A DNA stretch of 64,000 bases from Sinorhizobium chiapasense. Lineage in GTDB: Bacteria; Pseudomonadota; Alphaproteobacteria; Rhizobiales; Rhizobiaceae. Location: positions 558,001-622,000 of the forward strand of contig NZ_CP133148.1 of the NCBI RefSeq assembly GCF_036488675.1. Direction: 5' to 3'. This document shows, in pieces, positions 29,072 through 37,778 of this stretch. Position 1 is the stretch's first letter. Every line of letters begins with the position of its first letter. The notes under the pieces are model-generated. The model was given only the letters and a program-made list of their open reading frames with translations. It had not been told where the DNA came from and made no database searches. The position numbers and the translations under genes were made by a program.

Positions 29072-29221
29072 GCTCGATGCTCTCGCTGTCACGGCTGCGG
29101 CAGGCCCCGCACGCAGGGCCTTCCGCCGGATATCATTTGGATGCTGGGACGGGAATCACGAAGATACCCTTGATGCATGGTTCAGTGCACAATAAATGGG
29201 GCAGGAATGAAAGGCCAAATC

Positions 29222-30568
29222 ATGTCTGAGATGATCGATTCCGCTGCGCTGGAGAAGCAAGCCGCCGAACTCGTCGACCTTGCCCGCCGGGCCGGCGCGG
29301 AAGCCGCGGATGCGGTGGTCGTACGCGGCCGCTCCCGTTCCGTTTCTGTCCGCCTTGGCAAGGTCGAAGCGACGGAGGCCTCCGAAAGCGATGATTTTTC
29401 GCTCAGGGTCTTCGTCGGGCGCCGGGTCGCAAGCGTCTCGGCCAATCCTGGCTTCGATCTGAAGGTGCTTGCGGAGCGCGCGGTCGCGATGGCCAAGGCG
29501 TCGCCGGAGGACCCGTATGCGTCGCTCGCGGACGCCGACCGGCTTGCGACATCCTACCCGGACCTTGATCTGTTCGATGGCAGCGCCGTATCGACCGAAG
29601 CGTTGACCGAGGCTGCGCTTGCCGCCGAGGAGGCGGCCCTTGCCGTGTCGGGCGTCACCAACTCAAGCGGTGCCGGTGCCTCGGCCGGCATGGGCGGGCT
29701 CGTTCTGGCCACCTCGCATGGCTTCTCGGGCTCCTACATGGCAACCCGTTTCGGTCGCTCCGTCAGCGCCATCGCCGGCCAGGGCACAAAGATGGAGCGC
29801 GACTACGATTTCGATAGCCGCCTCTATTTCGATGATTTGCGAACGGCCGAGGACATTGGCCGCGTCGCCGGCGAAAGGGCGGTTGCGCGCCTCAACCCGC
29901 GCCAAGTTCCGACCGCGAAAAACGTCACCGTCGTTTTCGACCCGCGCATTGCACGCGGTTTCGTCGGTCATCTGGCCGGTGCGATCAACGGCGCGTCGGT
30001 GGCACGCAAGACGAGCTTCCTGCGTGACATGATGGGCAAGCAGATCATGAAGGCGGGCATTGAAGTGACCGATGATCCGCTGATCGTCCGTGGCGCTTCG
30101 TCGCGCCCCTTCGATGGCGAAGGAGTGAGCGGCGCGAAACTGTCGATAGTCGAGGACGGTGTGCTGCAGCACTGGTTCCTGTCGACCTCGGCGGCCAAGG
30201 AACTGGGTCTTGAAACCAATGGTCGCGGCGTTCGGGGCGGCCCCACGGTCAATCCCGCCTCGACCAATCTCGCCCTTGAGCCAGGAACGATCTCGCGCGA
30301 CGATCTGATAAAGAGCGTCGGAACCGGTTTCTATGTCACCGAGCTCATCGGCCAGGGCGTGAACATGGTGACGGGGGAATACAGCCGCGGCGCTTCCGGT
30401 TTCTGGATCGAGAACGGCGAAATCACCTTCCCCGTATCCGAGGTAACGATCGCTTCCAATCTCAAGCAAATGTTCATGGCCTTGACGCCTGCCGACGATA
30501 TCGACAGGAAATTCGGCATTGCCGCGCCGACCCTTGCCATCGAAGGCATGACGCTCGCCGGAACCTGA
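29222..30568 (+). CDS. pmbA: Metalloprotease-related protein PmbA/TldE
   Basis: Partner subunit of the TldD/TldE protease that processes peptides such as microcins and degrades some antitoxins. The 448-residue protein belongs to the PmbA half of the family: it lacks the HExxxH zinc motif carried by TldD. It has the family segments VVVRGRSRSVSVRLG, GFYVTELIGQGVNMVTGEYSRGASGFWIENG, and a closing PTLAIEGMTLAG. ATG at 29222 follows AAAGG by 7 nt. tldD is not in the window. The next gene, cysQ-like, begins 63 bp later. Confidence 0.93.
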   Translation: MSEMIDSAALEKQAAELVDLARRAGAEAADAVVVRGRSRSVSVRLGKVEATEASESDDFSLRVFVGRRVASVSANPGFDLKVLAERAVAMAKASPEDPYASLADADRLATSYPDLDLFDGSAVSTEALTEAALAAEEAALAVSGVTNSSGAGASAGMGGLVLATSHGFSGSYMATRFGRSVSAIAGQGTKMERDYDFDSRLYFDDLRTAEDIGRVAGERAVARLNPRQVPTAKNVTVVFDPRIARGFVGHLAGAINGASVARKTSFLRDMMGKQIMKAGIEVTDDPLIVRGASSRPFDGEGVSGAKLSIVEDGVLQHWFLSTSAAKELGLETNGRGVRGGPTVNPASTNLALEPGTISRDDLIKSVGTGFYVTELIGQGVNMVTGEYSRGASGFWIENGEITFPVSEVTIASNLKQMFMALTPADDIDRKFGIAAPTLAIEGMTLAGT

Positions 30569-30631
30569 TCGCGGGCGGCGTGTTCCACCAACATTGAGGC
30601 GCGCGGGCCGGTTCCGCGCGTATGGAGTTGA

Positions 30632-31450
30632 ATGTCAGAAACAGCCCGACCGCTCGCGCCCGCCTGGAGCGAGGACCTTGAGCTGATCCTCGCTGCGGCG
30701 ATCGCCGCAGGCGACACGGCGCTCGGATATTTTCGCAAGACCTTTGACGTGCACTGGAAGAACGAGGGCCGTTCTCCGGTGAGCGAGGCGGACCTCGCCG
30801 CCAACGACATCCTCAAGGGAAGGTTGCTTGGTGCGCGCCCCGACTATGGCTGGCTCTCCGAGGAGACCGATGACGACGAAAGCCGCCTCTCCCGGGAGAG
30901 CGTCTTCGTGGTCGATCCCATCGATGGGACACGCGCCTTCATCGCCGGCCGCGACCTTTGGTGTGTGAGCGTCGCCGTCGTCCAGCGCGGCCAGCCTGTC
31001 GCGGCCGTGCTCTATGCGCCGGCGCTCGACGAGGTATTTCAGGCGACCCGCGATGGCGAGGCGCGAAAGAATGGCGCCGTGATCGCTGTGCGCGTGCCCG
31101 AGCGTCAGCAGACTCTGAAGGTCGCGATGGCCGAGGACCTTGTCGGCAAGTTGGCTTCGCCCTATCGCGAAGAAATCGCGCGGATCCCGCATGTGCCGTC
31201 GCTTGCATACCGGCTGGCGATGATCGCGGATGGACGGATCGACGGAACGATCGTCAAAAAGAACTCGCACGACTGGGACCTCGCCGCTGCCGATCTCATC
31301 CTTGCCCGGGCGGGCGGTGCGCTCTGCGGGCTCGACGGCCTGCCTTTGTCCTATAATCGCCCCATTGTTACGCACGGCATTCTTAGCGCTGCCTCGAAGC
31401 CGGCACTGCCGGCCTTGCTGGCCGCCTCCCGCCCGTTGGAGCCCCATTGA
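30632..31450 (+). CDS. cysQ: 3'(2'),5'-bisphosphate nucleotidase / inositol monophosphatase family
   Basis: Probably dephosphorylates PAP, a by-product of sulfate activation and coenzyme A transfer reactions. The 272-residue protein carries the metal-dependent phosphatase motifs SEETDD, DPIDGTRAF and WDLAAADLILARAGG in the right order. A generic inositol monophosphatase-like role is the alternative. It lies in a same-strand run: pmbA, cysQ, DUF4170, waaA, HAD, lpxK. Confidence 0.85.
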   Translation: MSETARPLAPAWSEDLELILAAAIAAGDTALGYFRKTFDVHWKNEGRSPVSEADLAANDILKGRLLGARPDYGWLSEETDDDESRLSRESVFVVDPIDGTRAFIAGRDLWCVSVAVVQRGQPVAAVLYAPALDEVFQATRDGEARKNGAVIAVRVPERQQTLKVAMAEDLVGKLASPYREEIARIPHVPSLAYRLAMIADGRIDGTIVKKNSHDWDLAAADLILARAGGALCGLDGLPLSYNRPIVTHGILSAASKPALPALLAASRPLEPH

Positions 31451-31504
31451 CCTTTGGAGGCGAATGCCGCAAATCAACACGCTTCAAGACAAAATGGAAT
31501 TACG

Positions 31505-31741
31505 ATGGCTCAAGACTCCGCGAAAAAGCAACGTTTGCACCTCGTCTTCGGCGGCGAGCTGACAACGCTTACCAACGTCCAGTTCCGCGATCTGGAAAAG
31601 CTCGATATCGTCGGCATATTTCCCGACTACGACAGCGCCCATGCCGCCTGGAAGGCCAAGGCGCAGATGACGGTCGACAACGCCCATATGCGCTATTTCA
31701 TCGTCCATATGCATCGCCTGCTCGATCCGGAAAACGATTGA
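31505..31741 (+). CDS. DUF4170 domain protein
   Basis: A 78-residue cytosolic protein (MAQDSAKKQRLHLVFGGEL..FRDLEKLDIVGIFPDY..AHAAWKAKAQMTVDNAHMRYF) of the small DUF4170 family, which as I recall is found next to waaA in Rhizobiales. The ATG at 31505 has GGA upstream; a TTG at 31454 would extend it without family support. It ends 89 bp before waaA. Function is unknown; position suggests a link to lipopolysaccharide assembly, but only by context. Confidence 0.85.
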   Translation: MAQDSAKKQRLHLVFGGELTTLTNVQFRDLEKLDIVGIFPDYDSAHAAWKAKAQMTVDNAHMRYFIVHMHRLLDPEND

Positions 31742-31829
31742 TGTCGGTGTCGTTGGGACGCACGCGGCGTGCCTGCGCCCAGGCTGTGCATGATGTCGGT
31801 ATGAGCTGGCACGTGGGCGGGGCGGTTTC

Positions 31830-33143
31830 ATGAGCAGCCTTCGTGCACGGTTTGCGCTTTCCAGCTATCGCTGGATCGGGACGGCGATCTATCCCTTGGT
31901 CTGGTCCTATCTCGCCATACGCGCAGCGAAAGGCAAGGAGGACCCGACGCGCCGCCGCGAGCGCTACGGCTATGCGAGTGCACCGCGCCCGCAAGGACCG
32001 CTTGTCTGGTTTCATGCCGCCAGCGTCGGAGAGACGACGGCCGTCACACCGCTGATCAAGGAAATCCGCCGCCGCGGCATCGCCGTGGTGCTGACCACCG
32101 GTACGACGACGTCGGCCCGGGTAGCCGTTGAGCGACTGGGTTCTGCCGTCGTTCACCAATATGTGCCACTCGACTTCAAGCCTGCAGTGAGCCGTTTTCT
32201 CGACTATTGGGAGCCGGATCTGGCGATCATCGCGGAATCGGAAATCTGGCCGATGACCATCGTCGAGCTCGGCAGCCGGCACATTCCGCAGGTCCTGGTG
32301 AACGGTCGCCTTTCGGACCGGACCTTCGCGCGCTGGAAAAAACGGCCCTCGCTCGCCGAGGCGCTCTTCGAGAACCTCGCGCTCGTCATCGCGCAATCCG
32401 ACGTGGACGCGGAGCGCTTTCGCACGCTCGGCGCGCTCCCGGTCATGGTTTCCGGCAATCTCAAGGTCGATACCGATGCCCCGCCGCATGACCCGAAGGC
32501 GCTCAAGGAGTATCGCCAGCAGATCGGCGCGCGCAAGACCTGGGCGGCGATCTCCACCTTCGAGGGCGAGGAGAATGCCGCGGCGACCGTTCACCGCGCA
32601 TTGAAAGACCGGACCGGTCTCTTGACGATCGTCGTCCCGCGCCACCCCGAGCGATGCGACGCGATCGAGGCAGCGCTGGTCGCCAAGGGCCTGAAGGTCG
32701 CGCGCCGGACGCGCAATGATCCGCTGACGCCGGACGTCGATATTTTCCTCGGCGACACGATCGGTGAAATGGGTCTCTATCTACGCCTGACCGAGGTTGC
32801 CTTTGTCGGTCGCTCGCTCTTTGCTGAAGGCGGGCAGAATCCGCTGGAGCCGGCCATGCTCGGCTGCGCCGTACTTTCCGGTGGCAATGTCCAGAATTTC
32901 CGCGAAACCTATCAGATGCTTGCCAAGAACGGCAGCGCCAAGATCGTGCGCGATGTCGAGATGCTGGCCAAGGGCGTCAACTACCTGCTCGGCAACGACG
33001 ACATGCGTCGCTCGATGATCGACGCCGGTCTCGAAAGCGTGCAACAGATGCGCGGCGCGCTGACGGCGACGATCAAGGGGCTCGAGCCCTATATCAACCC
33101 GCTGGTGGTGAAGGCGCGGCTGGAGCCGCGTGTCGAAGGCTGA
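31830..33143 (+). CDS. waaA: 3-deoxy-D-manno-octulosonic acid (Kdo) transferase
   Basis: Adds Kdo from CMP-Kdo to the lipid A precursor at the cytoplasmic face of the inner membrane. The 437-residue GT30 enzyme has an N-terminal membrane-anchor segment (YRWIGTAIYPLVWSYLAI), HAASVGETTAV, ESEIWP, NLKVDTDAPP and GRSLFAEGGQNPLEPA, typical of WaaA. It overlaps the following HAD gene by 14 bp, and lpxK lies about 1 kb downstream, so this is a lipid A/inner core cluster. Confidence 0.95.
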   Translation: MSSLRARFALSSYRWIGTAIYPLVWSYLAIRAAKGKEDPTRRRERYGYASAPRPQGPLVWFHAASVGETTAVTPLIKEIRRRGIAVVLTTGTTTSARVAVERLGSAVVHQYVPLDFKPAVSRFLDYWEPDLAIIAESEIWPMTIVELGSRHIPQVLVNGRLSDRTFARWKKRPSLAEALFENLALVIAQSDVDAERFRTLGALPVMVSGNLKVDTDAPPHDPKALKEYRQQIGARKTWAAISTFEGEENAAATVHRALKDRTGLLTIVVPRHPERCDAIEAALVAKGLKVARRTRNDPLTPDVDIFLGDTIGEMGLYLRLTEVAFVGRSLFAEGGQNPLEPAMLGCAVLSGGNVQNFRETYQMLAKNGSAKIVRDVEMLAKGVNYLLGNDDMRRSMIDAGLESVQQMRGALTATIKGLEPYINPLVVKARLEPRVEG

Positions 33144-33870
33144 AACGTCAATTGCGGATCGGACCATGGTTGCATCGAAGACCATCATCGGCATCTTGTT
33201 CGACAAGGACGGGACGCTTCTCGACTACGTGAAGAGCTGGGTGCCGGTGAACTACGAATTGGCGCGCATCGCAGCGAAGGGCGACGAGGAACTCGCGAGA
33301 GTGCTGCTTCAGGTGGGTGGAATGGACCCGGACAGCGGGCATGTTGCGCCCGACAGCCTGCTTGCCGCCGGCAATACGGTGGAAATCGCCACAGGTATGG
33401 TTGGCGCTGGCGCGCCCTTCACGGTCGAGGAATTGACGACGCTCTTCGACGGCCTTTTTGCGCGGTCCGCCGACCATGCCGTTCCGGTGACGGATCTCGG
33501 CGCCTTCTTTGCCGGCCTTCACGCGAAAGGCTATCGCCTCGGTGTCGCCTCGAGCGACAACGAACGGTCGATCCGGGAAACCGCCAGGCGCTTCGGCTTC
33601 GATGGTTACCTGCACTACGTTGCCGGCTACGATAGCGGCCATGGCGTCAAGCCGGAGCCAGGCATGGTGTTGGGTTTCTGCGCGGCGACGGGGCTTCAGC
33701 CGCATCAGGTGGCGGTCGTCGGCGACAACAATCACGACATGCATATGGGGCGTAGCGCCGGCGTCGGCCTGACGGTCGCCGTGCTGACCGGCACAGGCTC
33801 GCGCCAGTCTCTCGCCGCTGCCTCGGACCATTGCCTGGCCGACATCACGGAACTGGAGGCAGTGCTGTAG
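33130..33870 (+). CDS. HAD family hydrolase, phosphoglycolate-phosphatase-like
   Basis: Cytosolic Asp-dependent phosphatase of 246 residues. Motif I is LFDKDGTLLDY, motif II is VASSDNERS, and motif IV is VVGDNNHDMHMGRSAG. The GTG at 33130 lies inside the 3' end of waaA and has GGAG a few bases before it; an ATG at 33166 is the alternative start. The overlap implies translational coupling with waaA. A role in Kdo or sugar-phosphate metabolism is possible from context only. Confidence 0.85.
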   Translation: MSKAETSIADRTMVASKTIIGILFDKDGTLLDYVKSWVPVNYELARIAAKGDEELARVLLQVGGMDPDSGHVAPDSLLAAGNTVEIATGMVGAGAPFTVEELTTLFDGLFARSADHAVPVTDLGAFFAGLHAKGYRLGVASSDNERSIRETARRFGFDGYLHYVAGYDSGHGVKPEPGMVLGFCAATGLQPHQVAVVGDNNHDMHMGRSAGVGLTVAVLTGTGSRQSLAAASDHCLADITELEAVL

Positions 33871-33872
33871 GT

Positions 33873-33977
33873 CTACGGCGCCGCGTCTTTTCAGACGCGC
33901 AAAGGTCGCCGTAGCACTTTGAATTGCTGCATGTTCTTATCCTTTAATCGTCTACGATTTAAGGACACATGCAGTAG
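33873..33977 (-). repeat. RIME1-type element, copy 8
   Basis: Inverted copy that starts 2 bp after the HAD stop: CTACGGCGCCGCGTC..GACGCGCAAAGGTCGCCGTAG, CAATTC linker, GCTGCATG, AATCGTCTACGATTT, ACATGCAGTAG. It points toward the partial copy at 34059-34120. Confidence 0.88.
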
Positions 33978-34058
33978 CCACCGACCGGCTTGCCTTTTTT
34001 CCCGTTCTGACGTTCTTTGTTCATCGCATCGTTCAGTCCAGCGCGGCTGCGTGGGGCT

Positions 34059-34120
34059 AATGCAGCAATTCAAAGTGCTACAGCGACCTTTGCGCGTCTT
34101 TTGGACGCGCGGCGCTGTAG
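34059..34120 (+). repeat. RIME1-type half element, copy 9
   Basis: Only the second palindrome and linker are present: ATGCAGCAATTCAAAGTG, CTACAGCGACC..GGCGCTGTAG. With copy 8 it forms a large inverted repeat about 250 bp across in the 308-bp gap before lpxK. The bases between the two copies (33978-34058) carry nothing I recognise. Confidence 0.85.
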
Positions 34121-34178
34121 GGGTCGCGTTCCTGGCCGGTTTGGGGGCAGGGCAGGTCGTGGAGGCAGATTAGGCAGC

Positions 34179-35225
34179 ATGGTTTCTGAAGCGCCACCGT
34201 TCTGGTGGACCAAGGCCGATTGGCGCGCCTATGCGCTTTGGCCGGTTTCCTGGGTTTATGGCCGCATCACCGGAATGCGCATGGACCGAGCCCGCCGCGC
34301 CTCGGCGCCGGTGCCACTCATCTGTGTCGGCAATTTTACAGTCGGAGGAGCCGGCAAGACGCCGACCGCCATCGCGCTTGCACGCGCCGCCAAGGCGAAG
34401 GGGTTGAAGCCGGGCTTCTTGAGTCGCGGTTATGGCGGCTCGCTGGACGTCACAACTGTCGTCGATCCGCATCACCACCGTGCCCGCGACGTCGGCGATG
34501 AGCCGCTGTTGCTCGCCCGCGAAGCCTTGACCGTCGTCTGCCGCCGTCGTGTCGAGGGCGCGCGCAAGCTCGCTGCCGAAGGCGCGGACATCATCATCAT
34601 GGACGACGGCTTCCAGAGCGCGCGACTTGCATTCGACTTCGCCCTGCTTGTGGTCGATTCCGGGCGAGGCATCGGCAATGGACACCTGGTCCCCTCGGGG
34701 CCGGTTCGCGCGCCAATCGGCGACCAGCTTCGCCACGCAACCGCGCTCCTCAAGATCGGCAGCGGATCCGCGGCCGACCCTCTGGTCCGCCGGGCCGCAC
34801 GGGCGGGCAAGCCTGTCTACGCGGCGGAAACGATCCGGATCGACGGCGGTCAGCTCGCAGGCGTCAAGGTTCTTGCCTGGGCCGGTATCGCCGATCCGGA
34901 GAAGTTTTTCCGGACCGTTCGCGAGACGGGCGCGTTGATCGAGGAGACGCGGAGCTTTCCTGATCATCACCACTTCTCCGATGATGAAATTGCCGACCTG
35001 CTCGAGCGCGCCGCGAGCCAGGGCTATACGCTGGTCACCACGTCGAAGGACATGGTCCGTCTCGAACCTGGCCATGGCCGGGCAGGAGAACTGGCGGCCA
35101 GGAGCAAGGTGATCGAAATCGACGTGCGCTTCGACGACCCGTCGGTGCCTGGCAAAGTCATCGATCGCACGCTTGCCGCGGCGCGAGCGCGCAAGCTGCG
35201 GGAGGCCAAGGCAATCACTTCGTGA
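34179..35225 (+). CDS. lpxK: Tetraacyldisaccharide 4'-kinase
   Basis: Phosphorylates the 4' position of the lipid A disaccharide at the inner membrane. The 348-residue protein has the N-terminal anchor region ([28 protein letters not shown]), the Walker A motif [17 protein letters not shown], and the family stretch DDGFQSARL. The frame is open back to 34017, but that part reads through repeat copy 9 and is not coding. The ATG at 34179 gives the normal N-terminus. It probably has its own promoter in the repeat-rich gap. Confidence 0.95.
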   Translation: MVSEAPPFWWTKADWRAYALWPVSWVYGRITGMRMDRARRASAPVPLICVGNFTVGGAGKTPTAIALARAAKAKGLKPGFLSRGYGGSLDVTTVVDPHHHRARDVGDEPLLLAREALTVVCRRRVEGARKLAAEGADIIIMDDGFQSARLAFDFALLVVDSGRGIGNGHLVPSGPVRAPIGDQLRHATALLKIGSGSAADPLVRRAARAGKPVYAAETIRIDGGQLAGVKVLAWAGIADPEKFFRTVRETGALIEETRSFPDHHHFSDDEIADLLERAASQGYTLVTTSKDMVRLEPGHGRAGELAARSKVIEIDVRFDDPSVPGKVIDRTLAAARARKLREAKAITS

Positions 35226-35229
35226 CGGG

Positions 35230-35276
35230 GTATGTTTTTGTCCTTAAATCGATCCCGATTTAAGGGAACATGCAAT
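35230..35276. repeat. RIME1-type half element, copy 10 (first palindrome only)
   Basis: GTATGTTTTTGTCC, TTAAATCG..CGATTTAAGG, GAACATGCA. It fills the 54-bp space between the convergent stops of lpxK and the DUF2093 gene, where it could act as a transcript-end hairpin. Confidence 0.8.
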
Positions 35277-35279
35277 AAA

Positions 35280-35513
35280 TCAGCGTCGCTGATTGGGAAG
35301 CGTACCGGCGCGTTTTTCCGCGTCGAGGGAGGCAGCGGCATCGACATAGGGCTCCTGCCGAACAACGCTCCAATAGCGCAATTCGTCCACGGGGATCGCT
35401 TTGCCCGTCATGGCACAGACGACGTGTGATCCGGCAAGCACGATCTGGAAGTCGCCGTCGAGATAACGGATTTTCGCCTCGCGCGAGGGACTTCCTTCAA
35501 ATCGATTCATCAT
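35280..35513 (-). CDS. DUF2093 domain protein
   Basis: A 77-residue protein (MMNRFEGSPSREAKIRYLDGD..GSHVVCAMTGKAIPVDELRYWSV) of the small DUF2093 family found in Rhizobiales. The CAMTGK segment with its single Cys and the DELRYW motif are characteristic. The longer open frame to 35843 is antisense to mutL and rejected. Either of the two adjacent ATG codons may start it. No function is known. Confidence 0.88.
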   Translation of the reverse strand: MMNRFEGSPSREAKIRYLDGDFQIVLAGSHVVCAMTGKAIPVDELRYWSVVRQEPYVDAAASLDAEKRAGTLPNQRR

Positions 35514-35620
35514 TGCCTGTGTCTGCCTTCTCACTTCGATCGCTTCTTGATCTATCGCAGTGCCCAGTAAAACTCCAGTGCCGGCAAGACGCCAGAGTAA
35601 TTCGGCGGAACGACCGCTCG

Positions 35621-37420
35621 TCAGCTGCGGCCGAAGAGACGTTCGATGTCCGAAAGCTTCAGCTCGATGTAGGTTGGCCGGCCATGATTGCATTGGCCGG
35701 AGCCAGGTGTTGCTTCCATCTGGCGAAGCAGCGCGTTCATCTCCTCCGTCCGCATCCGGCGGCCTGAGCGAACCGAGCCGTGGCAGGCCATTGTCGCAGC
35801 GAGATATTCGAGCCGCCCCGCAAGGCCGTTGGCGGTATCCCATTCCGCAAGCTCGTCGGCAAGCTGCCGCACCAGGCCGACCGCATCCATTTCGCCCAGC
35901 ATCGCCGGCGTCTCGCGTACTGCGATCGCCCCCGGCCCGAAGCGTTCGATCGCGAGACCGAGACGGGCGAATTCCTCCGCATGCGCCATCAGCCGATCGC
36001 AGTCGTCCTCGGGAAGGTCGACGATCTCCGGGATGAGCAGGCTCTGCGCGGGCACCGGGCGGGAATGGAGCGCCGTCCGCATCGTCTCGAAGACAAGGCG
36101 TTCGTGCGCGGCGTGCTGATCGACGATAACAAGGCCATCATTCGTCTGCGCGACGATGTAGTTTTCATGAAGCTGCGCACGCGCAGCGCCAAGCGGAAAG
36201 GATGGCGGGGTTACGTCAGAAACGCTTGTTTCTTCGGCCAGAGCGGTGGAGCGCGCCGACGGCTGCGAGAATTCCGCAAAGGCTCGCTGTGGAGCCTCCG
36301 CGAAGCCGTTCGCAGTCTGGCTGAAATGCATCGGCCGGTAGGGCGAAGCTGCAGGCGTCCACGGTTGCGCTGGCCTCTGCATCTCCGGCCGGAAGGCACG
36401 CATCATCCCATTTGCGCCGGTCGTCGCAGCGCGGTCTCCACCGCGCGCGAGCGCCTCGCGGATCGCGCCGATAAGCAGCCCTCGGATCAGGCCCGGATCG
36501 CGAAACCGGACGTCCGACTTCGCCGGATGGACATTGACATCGACAAGCGCCGGATCGAGTTCGATCGACAGGACGGCAACCGGGTAGCGTCCTTGGGGGA
36601 TGGTTTCGGCATAGGCGGCACGAATCGCAGACAGGATGAGCTTGTCCTGCACCGGTCGGCCATTAACAAAGACATATTGCTGAAGCGAGTTGCCGCGATT
36701 GAAGGTCGGCACGCCGGCAAAGCCCGTAAGCCGGGCATCCTCCCGTTCGGCGTCGATCTCGATCGCATTGTCGCGGAAATCCTTGCCGAGCACCTGCGCC
36801 ATCCGCGCCAGCCGGTCCTCGCCGGTGGCGGGGAACTCGAGCGTCGTGCGATCGGAGCCGGAAAGCACGAAGCGCACCTTCGGGAAGGCGATCGCCATGC
36901 GGCGGACGACCTCGGAAATCGCGGCAGCCTCGGCCTTTTCCGATTTCATGAATTTGAGCCGCGCGGGGGTCGCGAAGAAAAGATCGCGCACCTCGACGAC
37001 GGTGCCGACATTGGCCGGTGACGGGCGCACGGCTTCGGTCTTGCCGCCTGCGATTGCAATCGCCGCGCCCTCATTGGCGCCGGCCGTTCGCGTCGTGATC
37101 GACAGGCGCGCGACCGATCCGATCGAGGGCAGGGCCTCGCCGCGAAAGCCGAGGGTCCGGATATCCGTGAGGCTATCGCTGACCTTGGAGGTGCAATGGC
37201 GCTGAACCGCCAGGGCGAGATCGGCGAGCGACATGCCGCCGCCGTTGTCGGTTACCCTGAGCAGCGTCTTGCCGCCGCCGGCGGTCGCGATCTCGATCCT
37301 GGTCGCACCCGCGTCGAGCGCATTCTCGATCAATTCCTTGGCAGCGCTGGCAGGCCGCTCGATGACCTCACCGGCGGCAATCTGGTTGATGAGCGTTTCT
37401 GAAAGTTGCTTGATGACCAT
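35621..37420 (-). CDS. mutL: DNA mismatch repair protein MutL
   Basis: Couples MutS recognition to strand removal. The 599-residue protein has GHKL ATPase motifs ([31 protein letters not shown]) in the N-terminal third, a Pro/Ala-rich linker (~340-400) and a C-terminal dimerisation domain. The sequence [12 protein letters not shown] fits the DQHA-X2-E-X4-E endonuclease motif, which suggests that this MutL nicks DNA itself, as expected in bacteria without MutH. It is divergent from the PAS-receiver gene. Confidence 0.96.
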   Translation of the reverse strand: MVIKQLSETLINQIAAGEVIERPASAAKELIENALDAGATRIEIATAGGGKTLLRVTDNGGGMSLADLALAVQRHCTSKVSDSLTDIRTLGFRGEALPSIGSVARLSITTRTAGANEGAAIAIAGGKTEAVRPSPANVGTVVEVRDLFFATPARLKFMKSEKAEAAAISEVVRRMAIAFPKVRFVLSGSDRTTLEFPATGEDRLARMAQVLGKDFRDNAIEIDAEREDARLTGFAGVPTFNRGNSLQQYVFVNGRPVQDKLILSAIRAAYAETIPQGRYPVAVLSIELDPALVDVNVHPAKSDVRFRDPGLIRGLLIGAIREALARGGDRAATTGANGMMRAFRPEMQRPAQPWTPAASPYRPMHFSQTANGFAEAPQRAFAEFSQPSARSTALAEETSVSDVTPPSFPLGAARAQLHENYIVAQTNDGLVIVDQHAAHERLVFETMRTALHSRPVPAQSLLIPEIVDLPEDDCDRLMAHAEEFARLGLAIERFGPGAIAVRETPAMLGEMDAVGLVRQLADELAEWDTANGLAGRLEYLAATMACHGSVRSGRRMRTEEMNALLRQMEATPGSGQCNHGRPTYIELKLSDIERLFGRS

Positions 37421-37684
37421 GACTCATTTTCCCGGATTCGGCGCGCGAGGGAAAGGGGTGTTTGCGATTGGTCCGCCGCGGTAAGGGCGGTCATGGGGCG
37501 ATAAGCCTCCGGAAAAATGAGACCGTGACTTAATTCCCCTTTAACGTTCTGCTGCGATTTTCCACAACAACCTGAATGAGCACGGGTTTTGTCTTTGGAG
37601 CCGGCGGCGTTGCTGGACGCCGCCCCGCATTCCGCCCGAAGAGACGCCTTCGGAGGCCAGCCAGCATGTCCCGGAATGAAACCG
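37421..37684. other. Upstream region of mutL, no supported gene
   Basis: Part of the 358-bp divergent gap between mutL and the PAS-receiver gene. It is locally AT-rich around 37510-37570 (TGACTTAATTCCCC, TTTAACG), where the mutL promoter probably lies. No open frame with a ribosome site and no repeat was seen before 37690. Confidence 0.4.
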
Positions 37685-37689
37685 CCGCG

Positions 37690-37756
37690 CCGGTGCCGCG
37701 GGTCTTTTCAGACGCGCAAGGGCCGCTGTGAAACTTTAGATTGCTGCATCATGCAG
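37690..37756 (-). repeat. Degenerate RIME1-type element, copy 11
   Basis: GCCGCGGGTCTTTTCAGACGCGCAAGGGCCGCTGTGAAACTTTAGATTGCTGCAT is recognisable in pieces as the second palindrome plus linker with several substitutions. The AAATCG palindrome is missing and is replaced directly by CATGCAG. It ends 22 bp before the PAS-receiver start. Confidence 0.65.
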
Positions 37757-37778
37757 ACGGCGAAATGAGGACAGCGCA

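Noticed and set aside
34017..34178. N-terminal extension of lpxK by 54 codons
   Set aside because: The extension reads through repeat copy 9 and ends just before the normal LpxK N-terminus.
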